Assembly (NCBI RefSeq): GCF_000817735.3
Contig: NZ_JTJC03000002.1
Span: forward strand, 814,242-878,241
Length of the DNA: 64,000 bases
DNA from: Scytonema millei VB511283
GTDB lineage: Bacteria; Cyanobacteriota; Cyanobacteriia; Cyanobacteriales; Chroococcidiopsidaceae
Reading direction: 5' to 3'
Shown here: in pieces, positions 19,445 through 29,784 of the stretch
Position numbering within the stretch: position 1 is the stretch's first letter
How the letters are laid out: the number at the start of each line of letters is the position of its first letter
The notes under the pieces: generated by a model
Told to the model about the DNA's origin: nothing
Seen by the model: only the letters and a program-made list of their open reading frames with translations
The model's database searches: none
Translations under genes and position numbers: made by a program

Positions 19445-20773
19445 ATGTCATCTCTCAAGGCTTTTCGTAGTTCGTTTCTAGATTTTATTGCCGATCCATT
19501 CTACGTATCTGAATTAGAAAGCGCGCGCTATATTCCTGATGGATTACTAGTTTTGGAAGATGGCAAAATTAAAGAAATAGGAACCTACGACAGTCTGCAA
19601 CATAAATACCTAGACATTTCAATAACTGCTTATCCTGGGATGCTGATAATGCCAGGATTTATTGACACTCACGTTCACTTTCCCCAACTAGAAATAATCG
19701 CCGCCTACGGGGAACAATTACTAACATGGTTGAACAAATATACATTTCCCACTGAAGGGAAATTTAAAGATAAAATCTATGCCCAAAAAGTAGCCGCTAT
19801 CTTTCTCGATGAATTATTGAAAAATGGTACGACAACAGCATTAGTATTTGCTACCGTTCATCCTGAATCGGTAGATGCTTTTTTTGAAGAAGCTAACCGC
19901 CGTCAACTACGGATGGTTGCTGGTAAAGTGATGATGGATCGTAACGCTCCAGATTTTCTGACCGATACCGCAGAAACATCATATCAAGAAACAAAAGCAC
20001 TGATTCAGAAATGGCATAAAAAAGACCGCTTGCTGTATGCTGTGACTCCTCGCTTTGCCATAACTTCAACCAACGAGCAATTACAAATAGCCGGAAGACT
20101 TTTAAAAGAATTTCCCGATGTTTATTTACATACTCATATATCAGAAAATGTAGATGAAGTTGCATTTGTCAAACAATTATTTCCCGAAAGTCAGGGTTAT
20201 TTAGACGTGTACGATCGCGCCGGATTAGTAGGCGATCGTTCTGTGTTTGCCCACGGAGTTCACTTAACTGATGCAGAGTTTCACAGATTATCCCAAGCAA
20301 ATGCCGCGATCGCATTTTGTCCGACATCAAATTTATTCTTAGGTAGCGGACTATTTAGAATTGAAACAGCTAAATCAAAAGATTGTCCTGTGAAAGTTGG
20401 TTTGGGTACAGATGTAGGTGGTGGAACGAGTTTATCTCTCCTACAAACCGCAAATGAAGCCTACAAAATTGCTCAACTAAGACAGCAAAAACTCTCACCT
20501 TTTCAAGCACTATTTTTAGCAACTTTAGGAGGAGCAAAAGCACTCAACTTAGAAGATAAAATTGGTAATTTTGCCCCTGGCAAAGAAGCAGATTTTATTG
20601 TCTTAGATCCGCGTGCTACACCATTAATGGCATTTCGTAATTCTGACACAATCCCAACATCTTTAGCAGAATTAGCAGAAAGAATCTTTACCTTAGTCAT
20701 TATGGGAGACGATCGCGCCATACATGCTACTTATATTATGGGGAAAAATACGGGAGTCGGGAGTCGAGATTGA
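19445..20773 (+). CDS. guaD: Guanine deaminase
   Basis: A 442-aa amidohydrolase that converts guanine to xanthine, for purine salvage or nitrogen recovery. Metal-binding motifs are visible: PGFIDTHVHFPQ (about 72-83) and HTHISENVDEVAF. Later FAHGVHL and the GLGTDVGGGTSLS segment carry the remaining His and Asp. GuaD-specific features such as the YTFPTE(G)KF stretch agree. The frame opens at a TTG at 19406 inside a palindromic repeat, but ATG 19445 gives the natural N-terminus. It is probably transcribed behind pheT or alone. Confidence 0.9.
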   Translation: MSSLKAFRSSFLDFIADPFYVSELESARYIPDGLLVLEDGKIKEIGTYDSLQHKYLDISITAYPGMLIMPGFIDTHVHFPQLEIIAAYGEQLLTWLNKYTFPTEGKFKDKIYAQKVAAIFLDELLKNGTTTALVFATVHPESVDAFFEEANRRQLRMVAGKVMMDRNAPDFLTDTAETSYQETKALIQKWHKKDRLLYAVTPRFAITSTNEQLQIAGRLLKEFPDVYLHTHISENVDEVAFVKQLFPESQGYLDVYDRAGLVGDRSVFAHGVHLTDAEFHRLSQANAAIAFCPTSNLFLGSGLFRIETAKSKDCPVKVGLGTDVGGGTSLSLLQTANEAYKIAQLRQQKLSPFQALFLATLGGAKALNLEDKIGNFAPGKEADFIVLDPRATPLMAFRNSDTIPTSLAELAERIFTLVIMGDDRAIHATYIMGKNTGVGSRD

Positions 20774-20780
20774 TTAATAA

Positions 20781-20804
20781 CAGTTAACAGTTAACTGTTA
20801 ACTG
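20781..20804. terminator. Perfect 24-bp palindrome between convergent genes
   Basis: CAGTTAACAGTT is followed directly by its reverse complement AACTGTTAACTG. It is made of inverted CAGTTAA heptamers. It overlaps the stop of the ABC ATPase (20791) and follows the guanine deaminase stop by 7 bp, so it could act as a bidirectional terminator. Confidence 0.4.
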
Positions 20805-21690
20805 ATTTAGTGACTTCTAAGTAAATATATTCTAATCGCACGGGTTGACGGGAAATAGCATTAAGAGGAATACCTTCAAAGAGGGAGATAATTTCTTTTA
20901 GATCTAAAGATTCTGGCAGCCAGAAAGCAAGATCTCTACCATAGTAACGGTAGTTAAAACCTAATTTTATTGCCCGAGCGATCGCTTTTTCCTCTTCAGA
21001 TGTCTGTACGATAATAATTTCTTCAGCAGATATGTGTTGACGTAGTTGAGCTAAACTACCTTCAGCGATTATTTGACCATTTTTCAAAATTCCAATTCTG
21101 TGACAAAGACGTTCGGCTTCGTCTAATAAATGAGTGGTGAGTAAAATAGTAGTCCCTTGACGTTGGAGTTGTAGAATTAATTCCCAAATCTCGTAACGCG
21201 CCTCTACATCTAAACCTGTAGTTGGTTCGTCTAAAATCACTAATTTGGGTTGATGAACTAAAGCGATCGCAATATTCAATCGCCGTTTCATGCCTCCACT
21301 CAGTTTTTCAACAGGAGTTTTTGCCCAATCTAATAAGTTGACAGCAGCTAAACAAGACTGAATTTGTTGCTTTCTTTGTTTAACTGAAATACCGTAAAGT
21401 TGAGCAAAAAAATTAAGATTTTCCGCGCAAGTTAAGGTTTTGTAAAGTAAATTTTCTTGAGGGACAACACCAATAATTTTTTTTGTAGCATCAGAAACAG
21501 GTCGCTCGGCGATCGCAATTTCTCCGCTATCTGCTTGTAGTAGATTACAAATAATATTTATTGCAGTTGTTTTTCCTGCTCCATTTGCCCCTAATAAACC
21601 GTAAATTTCTCCTGGTAAGATATGCAATGTTAGGTCTTGCAATACTCGCCTTTTTCCATAAGATTTGTTAAGCTTCTGGATATTTAACAT
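20791..21690 (-). CDS. ABC transporter ATP-binding protein (ABC-2/drug-export type)
   Basis: A 299-aa cytosolic ATPase with Walker A GANGAGKT (about 38-45), signature LSGGMKRRLNIA, Walker B KLVILDEP followed by TTGLDVEARYEIWEL, and the H-loop LLTTHLLDEAERL. The LDVEAR form and the C-terminal extension resemble the CcmA/NatA-like ATPases that pair with ABC-2 permeases. No permease gene lies next to it, so the partner is encoded elsewhere. The frame is open to a GTG at 21735, but ATG 21690 (MLNIQKLNKSYGK) is the family start. Confidence 0.88.
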   Translation of the reverse strand: MLNIQKLNKSYGKRRVLQDLTLHILPGEIYGLLGANGAGKTTAINIICNLLQADSGEIAIAERPVSDATKKIIGVVPQENLLYKTLTCAENLNFFAQLYGISVKQRKQQIQSCLAAVNLLDWAKTPVEKLSGGMKRRLNIAIALVHQPKLVILDEPTTGLDVEARYEIWELILQLQRQGTTILLTTHLLDEAERLCHRIGILKNGQIIAEGSLAQLRQHISAEEIIIVQTSEEEKAIARAIKLGFNYRYYGRDLAFWLPESLDLKEIISLFEGIPLNAISRQPVRLEYIYLEVTKSVNS

Positions 21691-21975
21691 GAGTAATTTA
21701 GGAGCGAACAGTAAAGTAGGGCGGGCAATACCCACCCTACTTAATCTTGCAGAAAAAGTGGGCAGAGTTCACACTATCAAATTAGATGAAAAAAGTAAAT
21801 ATTGATTCGATTGATTTTATTTAAATTGTAATTATAGAAGCAGTTGCCCATTAAGCGGAGATTGGAACGCTGCACCTTAATACTTGCTTCCTGTCTCTTT
21901 CGGTACTTAACTGTATTCCACAGACAGTATAAAATTGCAATTCATATACTTTCGTGTTTCCCTTTGGAAGTACGG

Positions 21976-23727
21976 GTGAGTTTTGAACCAAGATTTATTG
22001 TCACCAGCGATGAATCTGTTGCTCAACCAGCCCCTACCACTCCTGACTTCTCTCTTGTCCCCTTACGCACGCATATGACTCAACCCCTTTGGCAACGGAC
22101 AATTAGACCTTTTGGTGCAGCTGCCTTGCATGGTATTGCCAGTTATGGCGATCGCCTGTTAGCCATTGATAAGGTCAAAGGGTATTTGCTGCAAATCGAT
22201 CCAGTGAGTGACAACACCACAATTTTGAATTGGCAAACCGCAGAAGAGTTTGTTGACGTAACGGGAATCTCAGTGTGGGAAGACACGCTATGGTGTACGC
22301 GGGACGATACGGTTTACTGTTGCCAGTGGGGAGAGTTTAAACTCAAACCTTTTGTTACCTTACCTTACACTGCCGATGGAGTCACGGTATGGCGATCGAC
22401 GATTTACATCACTTGTCAAAAAGCAGGCTATATCTTAATTTTTGACAGCAATACAGGGGGACAAATTACCAGATTTTTTGCTCCAGGGGTAGGGATAGAA
22501 AACATTACAGTTAAGGAAGAGCATTTGTGGGTATGCGATCGCACGGAACAGACAGTATACTGTCTCGATCGCGCCACAGGAGACATTCAATTTAGCGTCC
22601 TGACTCCGTTTGAATGCCCTACGGGGTTAACTTTTTATACCCAGCCACAAACTAACGAAACATTACTCTACATCGCTTATGCATCAGAAGAGGCGTATAT
22701 CAGGGATAATCCTAACTTAGACCCATCGCACGAATTAACCTATCGCGATCGCACCTTTATCCATCCGCTGCAATACCACTACAACTCCCAAGGACACTAC
22801 GCTCTTTCCAACGGCTACGCGATCGAAATGGTCTATGCTGAGGAATTATCGCCGCTAGACGAAGTAGACTTAGAACAGGTAGAGTGGCGAATTGCCTTAC
22901 CTGCATCCACCGACCGTCAAAAAGTCGTCCACGTTGAACCGATTGGTCTGCCTTTTACAGAAGAAATCCAAGAAGGACAGCGAGTTGCAGTATTTAAATT
23001 CGATCGTTTAACAACAGGCGATCGCCATCTTTTCGGTTGGAAAGCGATCGTTGAAGTCCGCAGCATCAAGTATCGCATTGCTCCAAGAGAAGTAGAAAAT
23101 ATCCCTCCTCTCCCGCCAGAATTTGCCCAGCGTTATTTGGTAGATGATGATGAATTAGCAATGGAATCATACATCGTCCGTCGTGCTGCTCGCGAGGCGA
23201 TCGGTAGCGAAACCAATATCCTGCGCCAGATGTACAGTATCCGTAATTACGTCTACGACCAATTATCCTATGGGATTAAACCTCACATCGACACACCCGA
23301 TATTGTTCTCGATCGCGGTGTTGGTTCCTGTGGCGAATATGTTGGTGTTTTACTGGCTTTGATGCGCTTAAATGGAATCGCTTGTCGTACAATCGGACGC
23401 TACAAGTGTCCTCCCTATGCCGAACACCAGCAAGTCCCCCTGCAACCGGACTTTAACCACGTTTGGGTAGAATTTTACTTACCAGGACTAGACTTGTGGT
23501 TGCCGATGGAATCAAATCCCGACGACGTAGTAGAACAAGGTCCCTACCCTGCCAGATTTTTTATGGGTTTAGCCTGGTATCACATTGAAATTGGCAAAGG
23601 TATTTCTTTTGAAACGGTGAAAAGCAATGGCGTACCGCTAAATAAAGAAGAAGTTTCGATTGGTGACTTAGCAATTAATCATATTCGGTTTACAATTTTG
23701 CACGAATTACCACCTGTTAAGTCGTAA
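21976..23727 (+). CDS. Beta-propeller plus transglutaminase-like protein
   Basis: A protein of about 583 aa. The first about 270 residues form a YVTN/NHL-like propeller with repeating VWEDTLWCTRDDTVYC-type blades. A central beta-rich segment follows, and a transglutaminase-like domain closes it (about 400-545). The putative catalytic Cys is in VGSCGEYVG, His in NHVWVEFY, and Asp in MESNPDD. The fold suggests a cysteine peptidase or amide hydrolase; the substrate is unknown. No signal peptide is evident. The frame is open from a TTG at 21844, but GTG 21976, with GGAAG five bases upstream, is the better start. Confidence 0.7.
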   Translation: MSFEPRFIVTSDESVAQPAPTTPDFSLVPLRTHMTQPLWQRTIRPFGAAALHGIASYGDRLLAIDKVKGYLLQIDPVSDNTTILNWQTAEEFVDVTGISVWEDTLWCTRDDTVYCCQWGEFKLKPFVTLPYTADGVTVWRSTIYITCQKAGYILIFDSNTGGQITRFFAPGVGIENITVKEEHLWVCDRTEQTVYCLDRATGDIQFSVLTPFECPTGLTFYTQPQTNETLLYIAYASEEAYIRDNPNLDPSHELTYRDRTFIHPLQYHYNSQGHYALSNGYAIEMVYAEELSPLDEVDLEQVEWRIALPASTDRQKVVHVEPIGLPFTEEIQEGQRVAVFKFDRLTTGDRHLFGWKAIVEVRSIKYRIAPREVENIPPLPPEFAQRYLVDDDELAMESYIVRRAAREAIGSETNILRQMYSIRNYVYDQLSYGIKPHIDTPDIVLDRGVGSCGEYVGVLLALMRLNGIACRTIGRYKCPPYAEHQQVPLQPDFNHVWVEFYLPGLDLWLPMESNPDDVVEQGPYPARFFMGLAWYHIEIGKGISFETVKSNGVPLNKEEVSIGDLAINHIRFTILHELPPVKS

Positions 23728-23797
23728 GTCGTAAGTCGTAAGTCGTAAGTCGTAAGTAACTGATAACTGATAACTGATAACTGATAACTGATAACTA
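23716..23797. repeat. STRR: TAAGTCG then CTGATAA heptamers
   Basis: Five TAAGTCG units followed by five CTGATAA units. The block starts in the last codons of the transglutaminase gene and ends at the stop of the receiver gene on the other strand. Confidence 0.95.
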
Positions 23798-24190
23798 CTC
23801 ACTATTCGCAAGGTAACGAATGAGGTTTAGAAAAGAGTTGTAGTCAGTAATCGGCTTAGCCACGAACTCGTCAGCTTGGGAAGCAGCAAGCAGAAACTGA
23901 CGTTCGCCTGCCAAAGCGTAAGCTGTTACGAGAATAATCGGAATTCGGGCTGTTTGCGCTTGATTTTTTAACACGCGCGAAATATCAGCACCACTAACAG
24001 CTTGACCTTGCCACTGTGCATCTGGCAAATTAATATCCATGATCACCAAATCAACAGCTTGCGTCTGACAACGCCGGAAGATTTCTGCTGGATCGTCTGT
24101 AATGTAAACGTAATGTCCCCCCAGACGTTGCAAGAGTTTGGCAGTACTACGAGCCAATGTGTAATCGTCATCAACTAAGAGAATATTCAA
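23795..24190 (-). CDS. Stand-alone response regulator receiver
   Basis: A 131-aa CheY-like protein. The acidic triad is in ILLVDDD, the phospho-acceptor Asp in VDLVIMDINLP (about residue 52), Thr/Ser in LVTAYA and Lys in EFVAKPI. There is no output domain. It starts at a TTG (24190), because the frame holds a stop shortly upstream and MNILLVDDD is the expected opening. It follows the histidine kinase at 24373 on the same strand, separated by STRR DNA, so it is probably one output of that kinase. Confidence 0.85.
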   Translation of the reverse strand: MNILLVDDDYTLARSTAKLLQRLGGHYVYITDDPAEIFRRCQTQAVDLVIMDINLPDAQWQGQAVSGADISRVLKNQAQTARIPIILVTAYALAGERQFLLAASQADEFVAKPITDYNSFLNLIRYLANSE

Positions 24191-24232
24191 GCAGGCTACG
24201 AAGAAAAATTAGAGCGCGATCGCAATTATATA

Positions 24233-24367
24233 CAGTTATTAGGGAGCAGGGAGCAGGGAGTAGGGAGCAGAGAGTAGGGAGCAGGGAGTAGTGATTTGAC
24301 AGAGATACTCTAGATACCAATAACAAATGACAAATGACAAATGACAAATGACAAATGACAAATGACA
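24233..24367. repeat. STRR: GGGAGCA and AAATGAC heptamers
   Basis: About eight GGGAGCA/GGGAGTA units and seven AAATGAC units fill the gap between the receiver and kinase genes. Confidence 0.95.
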
Positions 24368-24372
24368 AATTA

Positions 24373-26379
24373 TCACTTTTTCACAGGAAGAGTAAAAGTA
24401 ACTTTCGTGCCTTGTCCTAAACCTGGACTCTCTAGACTGATTTTTCCTCCCATCAGTTCTACTAAACGCTGACACACGGTTAAGCCTAAACCCGTACCTC
24501 CATAGCGCCGTTTCACCGAACCGTCTGCTTGGACAAAAGGCTCAAATACCACTTCTGCTTGGCTTGGTTCGATCCCAATTCCAGTATCAGTTACCGAAAT
24601 TTCAATTGCTGGTTCGTCCGTTTTGGTAATTGCCCGAATGCAAACTTGCCCAGTTTCGGTAAATTTAAAGGCATTAGCCAAGAGGTTAGTTAGAACTTGT
24701 CGCAGTCGAAATTTATCGGCATAAATCCGCTCCACTTGACAATCTATACTTAAGGGAATTCCTTTACAGTTGCTCTCAATTTGAAATAAACGTTGTAGTT
24801 CTGTCAATAGAGGCATTAGCTCAAATTCTTCCCAATGCATCACCAATCTTCCGGCTTCAATTTTTGCCAGATCGAGAATATCGTTAATTAAGGTGACGAG
24901 ATTTTCTGCTGATTGATAGGCAATTTGAATGTATTCTTTTAACTCTATTTCGTTGTAGTAAAGCCCTTCTTTGAGCAATTTCAAATAATTAAGCGTGGCT
25001 GCTAAAGGCGTGCGTAATTCATGACTGGTGGAGGAGAGAAAATCTGATTTGAGGCGATTGGCTTCTTCTGCCAGGGTGCGGGCGGTATTCAGTTCTTGAT
25101 TACGTCTTTCTAACAATTGCCTCTGTTGTCGTTCGTATTCATGCAATCGATGTTGCATGACGGCAAGCGAAAGATGATTGGCTAGGGCTTGGACTAATTC
25201 TATTTCCGAACTCGTCCATTCTTTGCTTTGTCCTCGTTTCAATTCTCGCCAAGCCTGGAAAGAATCCCTTACTCTGGAAATACGTTCGTCAGGATCGAAT
25301 CTTCCCGCCCAAGTAATATCAGTATCGATCGCATCGCGGAAAATGGTCAGGCAACCCAAGGTTTCACTACCATAATGCAAGGGCATAACAAATAGGCTGC
25401 GGATATTCGTAGTTTGAAAGGCGGAAACAACCTCTTGTAACTCTGGCGCTTGATAAAGATTGGCGATCGCTACATACTCGTGCTGGGGATTTCTACCAAC
25501 ACCAGCCATCAACTGTTGCCAAAATGGAGCGTTCTCCAACATTCCTTGAGGTTGGGCTTTATCAGTATAAATTTCTGTGATTTGTGCTTGCCCTGTAGGA
25601 CAAAGATATAGTCTACCACCAGAACCATCAACGCTGTTGACAATACTTTCAAGGGCAATTTGCAAAATTGTTTGAATTGAGTGGGGAGAGTGGAGGAGAG
25701 TCGAAATTTTGTTGATTAATTCTTGGCGAATAGCTCTTTCGCGTGCTTGCGTCAGTAGTTGAGATTGAGAAATTGCGATCGCGAGGTGTTCTACAACAAG
25801 TCGCACCACGTCTAATTGTTCCTGACGAAAAGTTTTGGGTTGCGTGTGGTGACAAGCTAGCAGCCCCCACAAGGAGCGATCGTGAAGAATTGGGATGACT
25901 AAGGAAGACTGCACCCCCATAGCTGTGAGATATTCGACGTGACAAGGATCGACGGGGCGTTGGAGAATTTCTGTGATGGTTTTTTGTTGAACTTCTTCTA
26001 CTGTCAAATCTCCCGTAGTCTCTGGGAATTTCAAATAGCTGAGGCTAATCTGTTGTTGGGGAACGTCCACAATCGATCGCGCCCCAATTTTGACAAACAT
26101 CTCCCGTGCGTGGGGAGGAACATCATCTGCGGGAAAGTGCAATCCTAGTAAAGATGGTAAGCGCTTTGCTGCGATCGCTTCGGCAATAACTTGTCCTGTT
26201 CCGTCAGGATGAAATTTATAAACTTTGACTCTATCTATTTGTAAAAATGCCCGAATCTCCTGCACCGCAACAGAGAGAATCTGCTGTAGTTCCAAAGATT
26301 GATGGATGCGATTCGTAATCTGATTTAACAGAGAATTTCGGTTCAGTCCCACTCGATTCTGATGTTTTTTGGGTCGCAT
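24373..26379 (-). CDS. Phytochrome/cyanobacteriochrome-like GAF-GAF histidine kinase
   Basis: A protein of about 668 aa. The first GAF domain (about 25-205) is of the phytochrome type. It carries FPADDVPPHAREMF and DPCHVEYLTAMG, in which the Cys-His pair (Cys about residue 146) sits where bilins attach in cyanobacteriochromes. It then continues SLWGLLACHH. A second, more divergent GAF (about 225-395) follows. HisKA has FLSSTSHELRTPLAATLNYL, and HATPase has NLLANAFKFTETG, DTGIGI and GGTGLGLTV. No transmembrane helix is present, so it is probably cytosolic. The frame extends to 26469 through STRR DNA, but ATG 26379 (MRPKKHQNRVG) is the natural start. Receiver genes lie on both sides. Confidence 0.85.
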   Translation of the reverse strand: MRPKKHQNRVGLNRNSLLNQITNRIHQSLELQQILSVAVQEIRAFLQIDRVKVYKFHPDGTGQVIAEAIAAKRLPSLLGLHFPADDVPPHAREMFVKIGARSIVDVPQQQISLSYLKFPETTGDLTVEEVQQKTITEILQRPVDPCHVEYLTAMGVQSSLVIPILHDRSLWGLLACHHTQPKTFRQEQLDVVRLVVEHLAIAISQSQLLTQARERAIRQELINKISTLLHSPHSIQTILQIALESIVNSVDGSGGRLYLCPTGQAQITEIYTDKAQPQGMLENAPFWQQLMAGVGRNPQHEYVAIANLYQAPELQEVVSAFQTTNIRSLFVMPLHYGSETLGCLTIFRDAIDTDITWAGRFDPDERISRVRDSFQAWRELKRGQSKEWTSSEIELVQALANHLSLAVMQHRLHEYERQQRQLLERRNQELNTARTLAEEANRLKSDFLSSTSHELRTPLAATLNYLKLLKEGLYYNEIELKEYIQIAYQSAENLVTLINDILDLAKIEAGRLVMHWEEFELMPLLTELQRLFQIESNCKGIPLSIDCQVERIYADKFRLRQVLTNLLANAFKFTETGQVCIRAITKTDEPAIEISVTDTGIGIEPSQAEVVFEPFVQADGSVKRRYGGTGLGLTVCQRLVELMGGKISLESPGLGQGTKVTFTLPVKK

Positions 26380-26387
26380 ATTTTTGG

Positions 26388-26480
26388 AAGTCGGGAGTCG
26401 GGAGTCGGGGACAAGGAAGACAAGGGAGCAAGACAAGTCACAAGTCAACTGATAACTGATAACTGACAACTGATAACTGA
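26388..26480. repeat. STRR: GGGAGTC and TGATAAC heptamers
   Basis: GGGAGTC units and then TGATAAC/TGACAAC units separate the kinase start from the end of the next receiver gene. Confidence 0.9.
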
Positions 26481-26870
26481 TTACCCATTTACTAATAATT
26501 CTTGCAATTGCCGTGAAATCTCATCTAACCCTGCATCTTTAGCTAAGAAAGCGTCAGCTTCTTTACAGAAAATCTCGCCACTGTTCAATTCATTTTTTCC
26601 AATAAATGCGGTCACTAACACGAGAATTGGAGGTTCTAGTAAAACTTCTCTGATATAGCGAATAAATTTCCGCCCGTCAATTTCTCCGTAAGCATCGGGT
26701 GGCAGAGACAGATCGACCATAATTAAGTCATATTGCCGCACATCTTGAATCAAATCTTCGATGAGCGAGTTGGCATCATTGAAAACAGACACTTCAAAGG
26801 TGTTTTTCAAAAAGCGCTGAAGTGCTATGCACCAATTGCGATCGTCATCTAGTACTGCGATTCGGCACAT
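26481..26870 (-). CDS. Stand-alone response regulator receiver
   Basis: A 129-aa CheY-like protein. The acidic pocket is in IAVLDDDRNW, the phospho-Asp in YDLIMVDLSLPPD (about residue 53), Thr in LVLVTAF and Lys in AFLAKDA. It has a slightly long loop (PPDAYGEIDGRKF) after the Asp, like cyanobacterial receivers partnered with GAF kinases. It starts at ATG 26870 and is the first gene of the receiver-kinase-receiver cluster on this strand. Confidence 0.85.
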   Translation of the reverse strand: MCRIAVLDDDRNWCIALQRFLKNTFEVSVFNDANSLIEDLIQDVRQYDLIMVDLSLPPDAYGEIDGRKFIRYIREVLLEPPILVLVTAFIGKNELNSGEIFCKEADAFLAKDAGLDEISRQLQELLVNG

Positions 26871-27212
26871 GAAAAGGTAAGCCCATAAAACTTGATAAAT
26901 CTTTACTAAACGCAGGCAAATTTTGACTAACTTCTTTTAGCTTAAAACTAGATAACCACTCGTTAGTTAAAAAAATAATTAAGCTAGAGGCGATCGCAAG
27001 GCAGGTACGATCTCTGCCCCAGAAGATAGCACTTTTAAGGAGAGTTGGACGGCAAAGTTTTAGTAAATAAACTTCTATACATCAATCTATAAATCTCAGT
27101 ATTATCTATAGTAGGTTGCATCCTTGCAGCGTTCATTCCGCGTGCTTTGGCAACGATTGCCCCGGCATTGTCGGCAAAACCAGTCCAGGAGATCGCAGTT
27201 TGTCTCCAATTA
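26871..27212. other. Gene-free interval between receiver gene and tgt
   Basis: 342 bp, AT-rich beside the receiver gene, where its promoter is expected. I see no convincing gene or RNA. The short forward frame 27147-27332 overlaps tgt antisense and has no recognisable family. psbK, often beside tgt in cyanobacteria, is not here. Confidence 0.6.
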
Positions 27213-28328
<1,116 letters not shown>

Positions 28329-28413
28329 TTATCAGTTATCAGTGATTAGTAACTTGTGACTTGTGACTAGATAAAGAATCTAGTTCACTAGCCACTCCCC
28401 AAAATTGTAGATA

Positions 28414-28782
28414 TCAATCAGCATCGACTAATTGAGTCACAATAGGCTTCAATCTTACATCAAAACCTTCAATTCCAAATAAGCGCCGTTGGGTAAATGC
28501 GCCGTCAATTAATAAGAGGAGGTGAACGCCTAACTGTTTAGGGTTGTCTACTCCTACCACTTCAGCTAAAGATACTAGGCGATCGCGAATTGCGAGCCTG
28601 TTTGCGACAGCCATTTGGTGAGCAGGATGTTCTAGTTCTGGTAATTCCGATGCTGTCACCAAGAACGGACAACCATAACATTCGGGTTTTGCCAAATACT
28701 TGTCTAACCAGGCAAATAAAGCAATTATCTGCTGTTTCGGCTCGTTTGGGTGTCGGGCGATCGCAATTTCAAATAATTGAAA
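28414..28782 (-). pseudogene. 5'-truncated TetR-family regulator
   Basis: The frame encodes the C-terminal ligand-binding part of a TetR regulator: residues like ALFAWLDKYLAKPECYGCPF, then PELEHPAHQMAVANRLAIRD and LLLLIDGAFTQRRLFG. Upstream the frame is open only to a TGA at 28783-28785, with no ATG. The whole N-terminal helix-turn-helix is missing, so it cannot bind DNA. The break point coincides with the start region of the divergent Rid gene. Confidence 0.7.
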
Positions 28783-28799
28783 TCATGCGTAAATAAGTC

Positions 28800-29168
28800 G
28801 TGTACGCGCCAGAGGTAGCAATTCCTGTCAAAGCCTATTCCCAAGCAATCGATACAGGAAGTTTGGTATTTTGTTCGGGACAACTGGCTTATGATGCTCA
28901 AAACGATAGGGCAATTTCAGGTTCGGCGGCAGAACAAACTGAGTTTTTAATGGAGAATATTAAAGCTGTTTTAGCTGCGGCTAGTTTACAGTTGCAAGAT
29001 ATAGTCAAGGCAACTATTTACTTGACTGATATGACTGATTTTGTTTCGGTTAACGAAGTGTATGCTAGCTATTTTGATACCGAGCTGCCAGCGCGATCGA
29101 CCATTGGTATATCTGCTTTAGCCAAGGGAGTCAAAGTCGAAATAGAAGTTATTGCTAGTAGAACTTAA
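28800..29168 (+). CDS. Rid-family (RidA/YjgF) reactive-intermediate deaminase
   Basis: A 122-aa protein. RidA proteins hydrolyse enamine/imine intermediates such as 2-aminoacrylate. KAYSQAIDTGSLVFCSGQL, the central KATIYLTDM, the catalytic Arg in ELPARST and the C-terminal VEIEVIA are present. The usual GPYSQA is replaced by KAYSQA, so it is a divergent member. GTG 28800 is the only start available. Upstream in the same frame the DNA reads ATG CGT AAA TAA GTC GTG, as if a stop arose at codon 4 and translation now begins two codons later. The cupin gene follows after 21 bp, probably co-transcribed. Confidence 0.75.
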   Translation: MYAPEVAIPVKAYSQAIDTGSLVFCSGQLAYDAQNDRAISGSAAEQTEFLMENIKAVLAAASLQLQDIVKATIYLTDMTDFVSVNEVYASYFDTELPARSTIGISALAKGVKVEIEVIASRT

Positions 29169-29189
29169 AATCTTAAGAGGCTTAGAATC

Positions 29190-29657
29190 ATGACAGCAAT
29201 TGACTGCGAAGTTCAGCGAAGCGAAAACGCTACTGTAGCCAATATAGGTAAGTTGTCACAACTAAATCGTTTTGTATTTCAGCTACCATCGAGAGCAATT
29301 GAAGTTGAGGGCAAGTTATTTATCAAGCAAATTCTAGACTTAACAAGTTGCGAAATATCCTTCAATAAGTTACCAGCAAAAGCAGCAATTCCCTTTTATC
29401 ATAAACACAAGCAAAATGAAGAAGTTTATCTCTTTATACAAGGTAAAGGAGAATTTCAAATTGATGGTAAAGTTTTTCCAATCGTGGAAGGTACAGTAGT
29501 ACGAGTTGCTCCTGACGGTGAGAGAACTCTCAGAAGTATTTCAGATAAAGATTTGGTCTATATTGTCATTCAATCTCGGGCTAACAGTTACGAGGGACAT
29601 ACAATTTTGGATGGTGTGGCGATAGATAAAAAAGTGAGCTGGCTAAATTCTGACTAA
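29190..29657 (+). CDS. Cupin-domain protein
   Basis: A 155-aa soluble protein with a single cupin barrel. Motif 1 is FYHKHKQNEEVYLFIQGKGEF, giving His-x-His and Glu metal ligands. Motif 2 is EGTVVRVAPDGERTLRSIS, where the final His is replaced. Enzymatic or binding function cannot be assigned. It lies 21 bp after the Rid gene with AGAGG nine bases before ATG 29190, consistent with a two-gene operon. Confidence 0.75.
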   Translation: MTAIDCEVQRSENATVANIGKLSQLNRFVFQLPSRAIEVEGKLFIKQILDLTSCEISFNKLPAKAAIPFYHKHKQNEEVYLFIQGKGEFQIDGKVFPIVEGTVVRVAPDGERTLRSISDKDLVYIVIQSRANSYEGHTILDGVAIDKKVSWLNSD

Positions 29658-29699
29658 CATCCTCACAACTTCCTCAAAGTTTTTTACTATGACTAAATT

Positions 29700-29765
29700 A
29701 GTAGGGAGTAGTAACAAATGACAAATGACGAATAACCAATGACCAACGATCAATGACCAATGACA
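29700..29765. repeat. STRR: AAATGAC / CAATGAC heptamers
   Basis: AAATGAC, GAATAAC, CAATGAC units between the cupin and UspA genes. Confidence 0.8.
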
Positions 29766-29784
29766 TATTTGGAGATAACTTCAT

